A stretch of DNA of 64,000 nucleotides from Nonomuraea fuscirosea (GTDB lineage: Bacteria > Actinomycetota > Actinomycetes > Streptosporangiales > Streptosporangiaceae): positions 1-64,000 of the forward strand of contig NZ_PVNG01000010.1 in NCBI RefSeq assembly GCF_003001935.1, given 5' to 3'. Below the pieces are notes generated by a model that did not search any database, was not told where the DNA came from, and worked only from the letters and a program-made list of their open reading frames with translations. Shown here one piece after another: positions 17,190 through 25,580 of the stretch. The position numbers were made by a program, and so were the translations under genes. Each line of letters starts with the position of its first letter. Within the stretch, counting starts at the first letter, position 1.

Positions 17190-18629
17190 TTGTCCGACAC
17201 AACTCTGACCGAAAGCCAGCAGCAGGCCATGAACGACCTGTTCCGCAAGATCGCCCCGGTGGCCGACGAGCTCGGCCGCCTGTTCGCCGCGCAAGGCCAC
17301 GAGCTGGCCCTCGTCGGTGGTCCCGTGCGTGACCTCCTGCTCGGCCGCGTCGGCAACGATCTCGACCTGACCACCGACGCCCACCCCGAGCGGGTGCTGG
17401 AGATCGTCAGGGACTGGGCCGACTCCGTGTGGACGATCGGCATCGACTTCGGCACGGTGGGCCTGCGCAAGGGCAGCTGGCTGATCGAGATCACGACGTA
17501 CCGGAGCGAGTCCTACGACCCGAAGTCGCGCAAGCCCGAGGTCATGTACGGCGAGACGCTCGAAGCCGACCTGGAGCGGCGCGACTTCGCCGTCAACGCG
17601 ATGGCGGTACGCCTGCCGGGCCACGAGTTCGTCGACCCCTACGGCGGCCTCGACGATCTGCGCGCCAAGCTGATGCGCACTCCGGGCCCGCCCGAGCGGT
17701 CCTTCGCCGACGACCCGCTGCGCATGCTGCGCGCCGCCAGGTTCGCCTCGCAGCTCGGGTTCGCCGTCGACGAGGCGGCGACCACGGCGATGACCGCGAT
17801 GGCCGAGCGGATCGAGATCGTCTCGGCCGAGCGCATCCGCGACGAGCTCGACAAGCTGATCTGCGGCGCCGGCCCGCGCGAGGGCCTGCGGCTGCTGGTG
17901 GAGACCGGCCTGGCCGCACACGTGCTGCCCGAGCTGCCCAAGCTGCGCCTGGAGATCGACGAGCACCACCGGCACAAGGACGTCTACGAGCACACGCTGA
18001 CCGTGCTCGACCAGGCCATCGCCCAGGAGGAGGACGGCAAGCCCGACCGCATCCTGCGCTGGGCCGCCCTCATGCACGACATCGGCAAGCCCAAGACCCG
18101 CCGCCACGAGGCCGGCGGGCGGGTGTCGTTCCACCACCACGAGGTGGTCGGCGCGCAGATGACCAAGAAGCGCATGACCGAGCTGAAGTTCCCCAAGGAC
18201 GTGGTGGCCGACGTCTCCCAGCTGGTCGAGCTGCACCTGCGCTTCCACGGCTACGGCACCGGCGAGTGGACCGACAGCGCGGTGCGCCGCTACGTGCGCG
18301 ACGCCGGGCCCCTGCTCAGCCGGCTGCACAAGCTGACCAGGGCCGACTGCACCACCCGCAACAAGCGCAAGGCCGCGGCGCTGTCGCGGACCTACGACCA
18401 GCTCGAGGAGCGCATCGCCAGGCTGGCCGAGGAGGAGGAGCTGGCCAAGATCCGGCCCGAGCTCGACGGCAACGAGATCCAGAGCGTGCTCGGCATCGGG
18501 CCCGGCCCGGTGGTGGGGCGGGCCTACAAGTTCCTGCTCGACCTCAGGCTGGACAAGGGCATGATCGGCAAGGAGGCCGCCACCGAGGCGCTGCGGGAGT
18601 GGGCCAGGTCAAACGACCTTGGCGCGTGA
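17190..18629 (+). CDS. pcnA: CCA tRNA nucleotidyltransferase / poly(A) polymerase family
   Basis: Class II nucleotidyltransferase that adds or repairs the 3' CCA end of tRNAs; 479 aa from a TTG at 17190, chosen because AAGAAGG sits 10 nt upstream (GTG 17142 has no such site). Seen: GGPVRDLLLGR at 43-53, catalytic DLDLTTD at 57-63, RRDFAVNAMA near 130, the RMLRAARFA helix, and a C-terminal HD domain with ALMHDIGKPKTRR near 290. The HD extension is typical of actinobacterial PcnA. Its last 21 bp overlap the 3' end of the convergent MFS gene. Confidence 0.92.
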   Translation: MSDTTLTESQQQAMNDLFRKIAPVADELGRLFAAQGHELALVGGPVRDLLLGRVGNDLDLTTDAHPERVLEIVRDWADSVWTIGIDFGTVGLRKGSWLIEITTYRSESYDPKSRKPEVMYGETLEADLERRDFAVNAMAVRLPGHEFVDPYGGLDDLRAKLMRTPGPPERSFADDPLRMLRAARFASQLGFAVDEAATTAMTAMAERIEIVSAERIRDELDKLICGAGPREGLRLLVETGLAAHVLPELPKLRLEIDEHHRHKDVYEHTLTVLDQAIAQEEDGKPDRILRWAALMHDIGKPKTRRHEAGGRVSFHHHEVVGAQMTKKRMTELKFPKDVVADVSQLVELHLRFHGYGTGEWTDSAVRRYVRDAGPLLSRLHKLTRADCTTRNKRKAAALSRTYDQLEERIARLAEEEELAKIRPELDGNEIQSVLGIGPGPVVGRAYKFLLDLRLDKGMIGKEAATEALREWARSNDLGA

Positions 18630-19895
18630 GGGCGCGGTGATCATCCGGTAGGCGAGCCCGGCCACGGGATAGCCGAGCGAGATGATCACCACGGCCAGGT
18701 AGGACTTGCCGTTCGGCGGCAGGATGGCCGCCGACAGGGCCGCGGCGAGCACGTACATGCCGTTGAAGAGCATGTCGTAGATGGAGAAGGCGCGGCCCCG
18801 GTAGAGGTCCTCGACGTCGCGCTGCACGGTCGTGTCGGCGCAGATCTTGACGCTCTGCCCGGCCACGCCTAGCACGAACCCGGCCAGCGGCAGCCCCCAC
18901 TCCTGGAACGGCAGCACCAGCGCCGCCGTCAGCACCCCGGCCACGCTCAGCGCGATCGTCACCCACCGTTCGATGCCGAACCGCTCGGTCGCGTACGGGG
19001 TGATGATCACGGCCAGGAAGTAGCCGAAGCCGGAGACGGCCACCACGAGGCTGATCCCGCGCAGCGCGGCCTCGGAGTCGCCGTCGGTGAAGTAGTAGCG
19101 GTAGAGGATGATGCCGAGCGCGGTGCACATGCCGTACAGGAAGCGATGGGCGGCCATCGCGCCCATCGTGGCGGCGGCGGTGCGCCGGTGGACCAGGTGC
19201 CTGGCGCCGTCGGCCAGGCCGGTGACCACGTTGCGCATGGCCTGGCGGGCCTGCGGCCGGTCCAGGTCGGGGTCGGGGCCGAGCAGCTGCCGGTCCATCA
19301 GCCGGGCGACCAGCGCGCTCATCCCGAACACCACGCCCGAGATGACGAGGAGCAGCGCCACGCCGGCGTCGTCGCCGCCGACGAGCTCGCGCAGCAGGAA
19401 CCCGACGCCCGCGCCCACGAAGGTGACCACGGTGCCGGACGTCGGCGTGACCGCGTTGGCCGCCATCAGCCGGTCGGAGGGCACCACGTGCGGCAGCGAG
19501 GCGCCGAGGGCGGCCAGGAAGAACCGGTTGACGCCCAGCACCGCCAGCGCCGCCCCGTAGAAGGCCGCGTCGGGCGCGTCGGCGGCCACCAGCCCGGCGG
19601 TCACCAGCAACAGCACGCCGCGCACGAACGGGGCCACCATCAGGATCTGCCGCCGCGACCAGCGGTCGATGAAGACGCCGACGAACGGCCCGAGCACGCT
19701 GTAGGGCAGCAGCAGCACGGCCAGGCCCGCGGCGACCTCCAGCGCGGTCGTCTGGTTCTCCGGGCTGAAGAAGGCGAAACCGGTCACCGCGAACTGGAAG
19801 ATCCCGTCGGAGAACTGGGAGATCAGCCGGGTGCCGAAAAGCCTTCTGAAGTCTCTGCCCCGCAGGACCACACGCAGATCGGCGACGAAAGACAC
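18609..19895 (-). CDS. MFS transporter
   Basis: 428-aa major facilitator protein with about 12 predicted helices. The cytoplasmic loop 2-3 motif appears as GVFIDRWSRRQILM, and the N-terminus begins with the RDFRRLFGTRLISQFSDG segment typical of the enterobactin-exporter-like branch. Substrate not predictable. It is divergent from idi (105 bp apart) and overlaps pcnA tail-to-tail by 21 bp, so neither gene can have an intergenic terminator there. Confidence 0.85.
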   Translation of the reverse strand: MSFVADLRVVLRGRDFRRLFGTRLISQFSDGIFQFAVTGFAFFSPENQTTALEVAAGLAVLLLPYSVLGPFVGVFIDRWSRRQILMVAPFVRGVLLLVTAGLVAADAPDAAFYGAALAVLGVNRFFLAALGASLPHVVPSDRLMAANAVTPTSGTVVTFVGAGVGFLLRELVGGDDAGVALLLVISGVVFGMSALVARLMDRQLLGPDPDLDRPQARQAMRNVVTGLADGARHLVHRRTAAATMGAMAAHRFLYGMCTALGIILYRYYFTDGDSEAALRGISLVVAVSGFGYFLAVIITPYATERFGIERWVTIALSVAGVLTAALVLPFQEWGLPLAGFVLGVAGQSVKICADTTVQRDVEDLYRGRAFSIYDMLFNGMYVLAAALSAAILPPNGKSYLAVVIISLGYPVAGLAYRMITAPSRAKVV

Positions 19896-20000
19896 GCCGA
19901 CAGCCTAGCCCCGCACCGTCGTCTAGGATGCGGCGGAGGTTGGCGCTGCAGGTGCGCACCGGGTTCCTAAGCGTGCGGGTGATCTCGTACGCTTCATAGC

Positions 20001-20585
20001 GTGACGACAGAGGAACACGTTGTGCTGGTCGACCGCGCCGGCCGCGCGCTCGGCACCGCACCGAAGACGTCGGTGCACGGTCGTGAGACCCCCCTTCACC
20101 TGGCGTTCTCCAGCTACGTCTTCGACGGGGAAGGCCGCGTGCTGCTCACCAAGCGGGCGGATCACAAGATCACCTGGCCGGGGGTGTGGACCAACAGCTG
20201 CTGCGGCCACCCGATGCCGGGCGAGGCCCTCGACCACGCCGTCGTGCGCCGGCTCTCCTACGAGCTGGGCCTCGTGGCCGAGCGCGCCGACCTGCTGCTG
20301 CCCGACTTCTCCTACCGGGCGGTCATGGCCAACGGCATCGTGGAGCACGAGCTGTGCCCGGTCTACCGCGTGCTCGTCGACGCGCCCGTCGCACCCAACC
20401 CGGACGAGGTGGGGGAGACGTGGTGGATGCCGTGGAAGGAGTTCGCCGACGCGGCGCGCAACGGGCTGCTGGCGATCTCGCCGTGGTGCAGGGAGCAGGT
20501 GCCGCTGCTGATCGAGCTCGGCTCCGATCCGCTGACCTGGGCGCCGGCCTCCCTCGACGAGCTCCCGCCGGCGGCTCGCCCGTAG
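20001..20585 (+). CDS. idi: Isopentenyl-diphosphate delta-isomerase type I
   Basis: 194-aa Nudix-fold enzyme that interconverts IPP and DMAPP, feeding prenyl chains to carrier lipid, quinones and terpenoids. The active-site cysteine motif reads TNSCCGHP (C68 is equivalent to the conserved Cys), metal ligands are in HLAFSSYVF and the EHELCPVY segment carries the catalytic Glu. GTG start at 20001. Length is normal. It is alone, divergent from the MFS gene and terminated by the hairpin shared with ino1. Confidence 0.95.
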   Translation: MTTEEHVVLVDRAGRALGTAPKTSVHGRETPLHLAFSSYVFDGEGRVLLTKRADHKITWPGVWTNSCCGHPMPGEALDHAVVRRLSYELGLVAERADLLLPDFSYRAVMANGIVEHELCPVYRVLVDAPVAPNPDEVGETWWMPWKEFADAARNGLLAISPWCREQVPLLIELGSDPLTWAPASLDELPPAARP

Positions 20586-20588
20586 CGG

Positions 20589-20615
20589 CCGCACCCCCGT
20601 GGACCGGGGGTGCGG
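20589..20615. terminator. Bidirectional terminator between idi and ino1
   Basis: Perfect 10-bp arms ccgcaccccc (20589-20598) and gggggtgcgg (20606-20615) with a 7-nt loop, midway between convergent stop codons at 20585 and 20637. Confidence 0.88.
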
Positions 20616-20636
20616 CACCTCAGACGGAAGCGGCGC

Positions 20637-21716
20637 TCAGCGCTCGACCTCGCCCCTGATGAACTTCTCGACGTAGTCGCGGGCCTCGTCGTCGGAGTAC
20701 TGCTTCGGCGGCGACTTCATGAAGTACGAGGAGGCCGACAGGATCGGCCCGCCGATGCCGCGGTCGAGCGCGATCTTGGCCGCGCGCACCGCGTCGATGA
20801 TGATCCCCGCCGAGTTGGGCGAGTCCCACACCTCCAGCTTGTACTCCAGGTTGAGCGGCGTGTCGCCGAACGAGCGCCCCTCCAGGCGGACGTAGGCCCA
20901 CTTGCGGTCGTCGAGCCACGGCACGTGGTCCGACGGGCCGATGTGCACATCGGCCTTGCCCATCTCGTGCGGGATCTGCGAGGTGACCGACTGCGTCTTG
21001 GAGATCTTCTTCGACTGGAGCCGCTTGCGCTCCAGCATGTTCATGAAGTCCATGTTGCCGCCGAAGTTCAGCTGGTACGTACGCAGCAGCTCGACCCCGC
21101 GGTCCTCGAACAGCTTGGCCAGCACGCGGTGCGTGATCGTGGCGCCGACCTGCGACTTGATGTCGTCGCCCACGATCGGCACCCCGGCCTCGGTGAACTT
21201 CTCCGCCCACACCGGGTCGGAGGCGATGAAGACCGGCAGCGCGTTGACGAACGCCACCTTCGCGTCCAGCGCGCACTGCGCGTAGAAGCGGTCGGCCTCC
21301 TCCGAGCCCACCGGCAGATAGGACACCAGCACGTCGACCCGGTTGTCACGGAGCACCTGGACCACGTCGACGGGCGTCTCGTCGGACTCGTCGATGATCT
21401 CCTGGTAGAACTCGCCCAGGCCGTCGAAGGTGTGGCCCCGCTGGACGGTCACCCCCGTGGGCGGCACATCCGTGATCTTGATCGTGTTGTTCTCGCTGGC
21501 GACGATCGCCTCGGACAGGTCGCGGCCGACCTTCTTGGCGTCCACGTCGAAGGCGGCGACGAACTCGACGTCGCCGACGTGGTAGTCGCCGAACTTCACG
21601 TGCATGAGGCCCGGCACCCGTGTGTCCGGGTCCGCGTCCTTGTAGTAGTGAACGCCCTGGACCAGTGACGACGCGCAGTTGCCGACACCGACAATGGCCA
21701 CGCGAACCGAACCCAT
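20637..21716 (-). CDS. ino1: Inositol-3-phosphate synthase
   Basis: NAD-dependent cyclisation of glucose-6-phosphate to inositol-3-phosphate, first step to phosphatidylinositol and mycothiol. 359 aa in the actinobacterial Ino1 form. Seen: nucleotide-binding VAIVGVGNCASSLVQG near 5-20, GDDIKSQVGAT near 180, MDFMNMLERKRLQSKK near 225 and LEYKLEVWDSPNSAG near 295 (the signature region). ATG 21716 is preceded by GGGAG at 8 nt; upstream in-frame codons would run into padR. It sits 13 bp after padR and is probably cotranscribed with it. Confidence 0.94.
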   Translation of the reverse strand: MGSVRVAIVGVGNCASSLVQGVHYYKDADPDTRVPGLMHVKFGDYHVGDVEFVAAFDVDAKKVGRDLSEAIVASENNTIKITDVPPTGVTVQRGHTFDGLGEFYQEIIDESDETPVDVVQVLRDNRVDVLVSYLPVGSEEADRFYAQCALDAKVAFVNALPVFIASDPVWAEKFTEAGVPIVGDDIKSQVGATITHRVLAKLFEDRGVELLRTYQLNFGGNMDFMNMLERKRLQSKKISKTQSVTSQIPHEMGKADVHIGPSDHVPWLDDRKWAYVRLEGRSFGDTPLNLEYKLEVWDSPNSAGIIIDAVRAAKIALDRGIGGPILSASSYFMKSPPKQYSDDEARDYVEKFIRGEVER

Positions 21717-21729
21717 CGCACTCGCTCCC

Positions 21730-22317
21730 TTACTCATCAGTTGACGTATCTCTTTCGGGCCTCTCCTCTGACGAGGCCCGACGCTCAGTTGCGATCAGCT
21801 CGTTCAGCCAGCGCACCTCGCGTTCGACGGACTCGAGCCCGTGGCGTTGCAGCTCAAGCGTGTAACTGTCGAGACGCTCCCGGGTACGCGCCAGCGCGGT
21901 GCGCACCGCGTCGAGCCGCTCCTCCAGCCGGCTCCTGCGGCCTTCGAGGATGCGCAGGCGCACCTCCGCCTCGGTGTGGCGGAAGAAGGCGAAGTGCACC
22001 CCGAAGCTCTCGTCCTCCCAGGCGGAAGGACCGGCCTGCGTCAGCAGGTCCTGCAGTCGTTCCTTGCCCTCGGCGGTCAGCTTGTAGACGATCTTCGATC
22101 TGCCGCCGACGATCGCGGCGGGAGCGGGCTGCTCCTCCGCGATGAGGCCCTGGGCCAGGAGCGAGCGCAGGCACGGGTACAGCGACCCGTAGGAGAACGC
22201 ACGGAACATCCCCAGCAGGGCGTTGAGCCGTTTGCGCAGCTCGTAGCCGTGGAGCGGAGTCTCGTGCAGCGACCCGAGCACGGCCAGTTCCAGGACTCTG
22301 CCCTGTCCGCCGGCCAT
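21730..22317 (-). CDS. PadR family transcriptional regulator
   Basis: 195-aa PadR protein: N-terminal winged helix (RVLELAVLGSLHETPLHGYELRKRL, then YGSLYPCLRSLLAQGLI) and a C-terminal coiled-coil dimerisation part rich in Arg/Glu. ATG 22317 is chosen because GAGAGGGG lies 9 nt upstream. The pair padR-ino1 is conserved (in M. tuberculosis, Rv0047c-ino1), suggesting control of inositol synthesis. A perfect palindrome at 22340-22360, just upstream, is a likely autoregulatory operator. Confidence 0.9.
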   Translation of the reverse strand: MAGGQGRVLELAVLGSLHETPLHGYELRKRLNALLGMFRAFSYGSLYPCLRSLLAQGLIAEEQPAPAAIVGGRSKIVYKLTAEGKERLQDLLTQAGPSAWEDESFGVHFAFFRHTEAEVRLRILEGRRSRLEERLDAVRTALARTRERLDSYTLELQRHGLESVEREVRWLNELIATERRASSEERPERDTSTDE

Positions 22318-22339
22318 GGGAACCGTCCCCTCTCGCGTC

Positions 22340-22360
22340 GATGTATCGAGCCGATACATC
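22340..22360. promoter_or_regulatory. Palindromic PadR operator candidate
   Basis: Perfect 9-bp inverted arms GATGTATCG (22340-22348) and CGATACATC (22352-22360) around a 3-nt centre. It contains the ATGT...ACAT form seen in PadR operators and lies 23 bp before the padR start codon, where a repressor would block the padR-ino1 message. Confidence 0.7.
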
Positions 22361-22450
22361 ACGAGGATACGTCGGGCCGCTATATGACGGCAATCTCTGA
22401 ATCTGCCAAGGCGTTGGGATCAACCCGAAAAACGCCGTAGTCTGGCGCCC

Positions 22451-22837
22451 ATGTGGTCACAGAGAAGGGTGGTGGATTACGGCCTCGCGAAACGGGCGGT
22501 GGTCCGCTCCCTGCGTTCGGGGCGCGCCTCGCGCGGCGACGTCTGTGACGCACAGCCCTACCTCCTTCGCGCGGCGCGCCACTTCGGCGAACCGACCGAA
22601 CGCCCCTGCCCGGTCTGCGAAAAGGAGAACGTCACCAACGTGACCTATGTCTACGGCGATTGCCTCGGAAGGCATGCCGGTCAGGCAAAGGTCGCATCAG
22701 AACTCGCCGCGATGGCCCATCATTACGATGAGTTCCGGGTGTACGTTGTCGAGGTCTGCCAAGGTTGTTCCTGGAATCACCTGACGGTTTCGTACGTCCT
22801 CGGGAACGGACCGCCTGACCTCGTCGGCCAAGCGTGA
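22451..22837 (+). CDS. DUF5318 zinc-ribbon-like protein
   Basis: 128-aa conserved actinobacterial protein of unknown function. Two Cys pairs, CPVC near residue 56 and CQGC near 105, suggest a zinc ribbon; the rest is alpha/beta with a basic N-terminus (GLAKRAVVRSLRSGRASR). It lies at the start of the ponA operon and is the equivalent of mycobacterial Rv0049 next to ponA1, so a link with envelope synthesis is inferred only from position. Start ATG at 22451. Confidence 0.82.
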   Translation: MWSQRRVVDYGLAKRAVVRSLRSGRASRGDVCDAQPYLLRAARHFGEPTERPCPVCEKENVTNVTYVYGDCLGRHAGQAKVASELAAMAHHYDEFRVYVVEVCQGCSWNHLTVSYVLGNGPPDLVGQA

Positions 22838-22904
22838 AGACAGAGGGCGGCGAGAAACCTCACGCCCAACCGCCGTTTCTGTTCCGACGACGTTGCGAGG
22901 ACGT

Positions 22905-25580
22905 GTGAGTAACAGCATGAATGAGGGGACCGGCCGCCCGGGGAGACGCCGACGCTCCAGCTCACCCCGTTCTTTGCCCCAGAGTGGCACGCCGCAAACC
23001 GGCGAGCAGGGCTGGGACGCCAGGCAGCCGCCGCGTCGTGCTGAGGCCGCGTACGAGCAGACCGGCGCCATGGCCGCGCAACCGTACGACGAGGGCCCGC
23101 CTCGACGCTCCGAGCAGCGGCAGGCGCGAGCCGAGCAGCACCAGGGCCCCGGCGACCCCTACCAGCGCGGTGGCGAGCAGCCGCCGCGCTCGCGCGCGCG
23201 CCAGGACGCGCGGGCGATGGGCAACCAGGAGACGATCGTCAGCGACGGGCCGCGGCGCTCGCGCCGGCGCGGCTCGGGCGGGCCACCCGAACCTCCTGGA
23301 CCCCCGGCACCCCCGAGAGACAAGGACGGCGGCGGCAGAGGCGGCTGGCGCAGGTTCGTCCCGAGCTGGAAGATCGTGGTGGCCGGCGCCGTGGTGCTCG
23401 CGGCCGGCCTGTTCGGCATGATCATGGTCGCGTACGCCAACACCCCGGTGCCCAACGCCGCGCAGGCCGAGGCGCTGGCCCAGCAGAGCACGATCTACTA
23501 CAGAGACGGCAAGCACGTCATCGCCAAGCTGGGCTACAAGCGCGAGATCGTGCCGATCGAGAAGATGGCCGACAGCGTCAAGGACGGCGCGGTGGCCATC
23601 GAGAACGACACGTTCTACGAGGACTCGGGCATCTCCATCTCGGGCATCTTCCGCTCGGCCTGGATGACCGCGACCGGGCAGCAGCTCCAGGGCGCCTCCA
23701 CCATCACCCAGCAGATGGCCCGCGGCTACTACGACGGCCTCAGCCAGGAGGTCTCGATCAAGCGGAAGATCATGGAGATCTTCGTCGCGGTCAAGCTCGA
23801 CGACACCATGAGCAAGGACGAGATCCTCGCCACCTACCTCAACACGGTCAACTTCGGCCGGGCCTACGGGGTGGAGGCCGCCGCCAAGGCGTACTTCGGC
23901 AATCGCGTCACCGCCGCCAAGCTGACCCCCGAGCAGGGCGCCTACCTGGCCGCGCGCATCCAGCAGCCCGCATGGGAGCCCGACGCCCCCGAGCTCAAGG
24001 CGCGCTTCAACACGGTCATCCAGTACATGGCCGAGCAGTGGCCGGAGAAGTACGGCAACCTGCCGAAGACCGCCAAGTTCCCCAAGACGCGCAAGAACGC
24101 CGGCGACGACGGCCTGGGCGGCCTCAACGGTTACATGGTCGAGCAGGTGCTGAAGGAGCTGAAGGGGCGCGGCCTGACCCCTGACATGGTCAAGAGCGGT
24201 GGCTACGACATCATCTCGACCTTCGACAGGAAGCTCATGAGGGCCGCGCAGACCGCGGTGAAGAGCACGCGCAAGGCGTTCAACATGTCCACCGAGTTCC
24301 ACGGCGGCCTGGCCGCGGTGGATCCGAAGAACGGGCGCGTGCTCGCCTTCTACGGCGGCGACGACTACCTCACCGACCCGTGGAACGAGCCCTTCCAGTC
24401 CACCAAGCAGGCGGCCTCCGCGTTCAAGCCCTATGTGCTGGCGGCCTGGCTGCAGGCCGGCTACTCGCTCAAGAGCTACGTGCCGGGCAACCAGACCGTG
24501 CCCAAGGAGCTGCCCGGCCAGCAGAAGGGCGGCATCACCAACAGCCACAACGTCGGCGCGGCCGTGGACGTGGTCAAGGCCACCGCCCAGTCGGTCAACA
24601 CGGCGTTCGTGTCGATGGCGTACGCGCTGCCGAACAAGCTCGACGACGTCAAGAACCTCGTCGAGGCGGCCGGGTTCAACACCCAGCGCATGGAGGACGA
24701 CGTCAAGGTCCACCACTACCAGTTCGCCATCGGCAGCGCGCTGGTGACTCCCGTGGAGCAGGCGGCCGGCTACGCGATCTTCGCCAACGGCGGCAAGTAC
24801 ACCCGCTACCACGTGGTGCGCCAGGTCAAGCTCAACGGCAAGGTCGCCTACCCCGAGCAGGCCCCCACCAAGACGGTCATCGACCCCGGCGTGGCGGCCG
24901 ACTCCACGATCGCCATGCAGGAGGTGCTCAAGTCGGGCACCGCGGCGGGCAAGGGTCTGGGCGCCAGGCCGGCCGCCGGCAAGACCGGGACGAACAACGA
25001 CGAGAAGGAAGCCTGGTTCGTCGGCTACACGCCGCAGATCTCCACGGCGGTCGGGTTCTACCGTGAGGAGTGCAGGACCAAGTCGGGCAAGGTCGTTCCG
25101 CCCGAGCACTCCAACTGCCCGGTCTTCCGCAAGGGCAGCAAGAAGTACGGGTGGAACAACCCGTACACGCGGCCCTACGAGGTCTCGCTCCGGTTCGAGG
25201 GCGCCGGCCCGCCCACGATCGCCTGGCAGAAGTTCATGCAGCTCGCCCACGAGGGCCTGCCCATCGAGCAGTTCCCCGACCGGGCCGAGGTGGGCGTGGC
25301 CGAGAACATCGTGCCGAGCCCGACGCCGACCCCGACGCCGACGCCGGACGGCGACAACCCGTTCGACACCGACAACCCGTTCGACCAGGGCGACGAGGAC
25401 TGCTTCGTCAACTGCGGCGACAACGCGGGCACCGACGACGACGCCTCCATCGACGACGGCCTCGACGAGGACACCGGCGGCCCGGCCTCGGGCGACCTCG
25501 ACTTCTCGGGCGGCGGCGCCGCTCCCGACGCGAGACCCACCGGGACCGGACCGATGTACCTCAGGCCAGAGGACCAGTGA
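22905..25580 (+). CDS. ponA: Bifunctional penicillin-binding protein 1A (glycosyltransferase + transpeptidase)
   Basis: Class A PBP, ~891 aa. Order: a disordered Arg/Gln/Pro-rich cytoplasmic tail (~145 aa), one membrane helix (IVVAGAVVLAAGLFGMIMVAYA), a GT51 glycosyltransferase domain (ENDTFYEDSGI, GASTITQQMARG) and a transpeptidase domain with SAFK (SxxK serine), SVN (SxN) and KTGT motifs. The C-terminal tail has a (PT)n stretch and an Asp-rich, Cys-pair region. GTG 22905 or ATG 22917 may start it; GTG is nearer to GCGAGG. It builds and crosslinks peptidoglycan at the membrane. The TGA overlaps the next gene's GTG by 4 bp. Confidence 0.93.
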   Translation: MSNSMNEGTGRPGRRRRSSSPRSLPQSGTPQTGEQGWDARQPPRRAEAAYEQTGAMAAQPYDEGPPRRSEQRQARAEQHQGPGDPYQRGGEQPPRSRARQDARAMGNQETIVSDGPRRSRRRGSGGPPEPPGPPAPPRDKDGGGRGGWRRFVPSWKIVVAGAVVLAAGLFGMIMVAYANTPVPNAAQAEALAQQSTIYYRDGKHVIAKLGYKREIVPIEKMADSVKDGAVAIENDTFYEDSGISISGIFRSAWMTATGQQLQGASTITQQMARGYYDGLSQEVSIKRKIMEIFVAVKLDDTMSKDEILATYLNTVNFGRAYGVEAAAKAYFGNRVTAAKLTPEQGAYLAARIQQPAWEPDAPELKARFNTVIQYMAEQWPEKYGNLPKTAKFPKTRKNAGDDGLGGLNGYMVEQVLKELKGRGLTPDMVKSGGYDIISTFDRKLMRAAQTAVKSTRKAFNMSTEFHGGLAAVDPKNGRVLAFYGGDDYLTDPWNEPFQSTKQAASAFKPYVLAAWLQAGYSLKSYVPGNQTVPKELPGQQKGGITNSHNVGAAVDVVKATAQSVNTAFVSMAYALPNKLDDVKNLVEAAGFNTQRMEDDVKVHHYQFAIGSALVTPVEQAAGYAIFANGGKYTRYHVVRQVKLNGKVAYPEQAPTKTVIDPGVAADSTIAMQEVLKSGTAAGKGLGARPAAGKTGTNNDEKEAWFVGYTPQISTAVGFYREECRTKSGKVVPPEHSNCPVFRKGSKKYGWNNPYTRPYEVSLRFEGAGPPTIAWQKFMQLAHEGLPIEQFPDRAEVGVAENIVPSPTPTPTPTPDGDNPFDTDNPFDQGDEDCFVNCGDNAGTDDDASIDDGLDEDTGGPASGDLDFSGGGAAPDARPTGTGPMYLRPEDQ

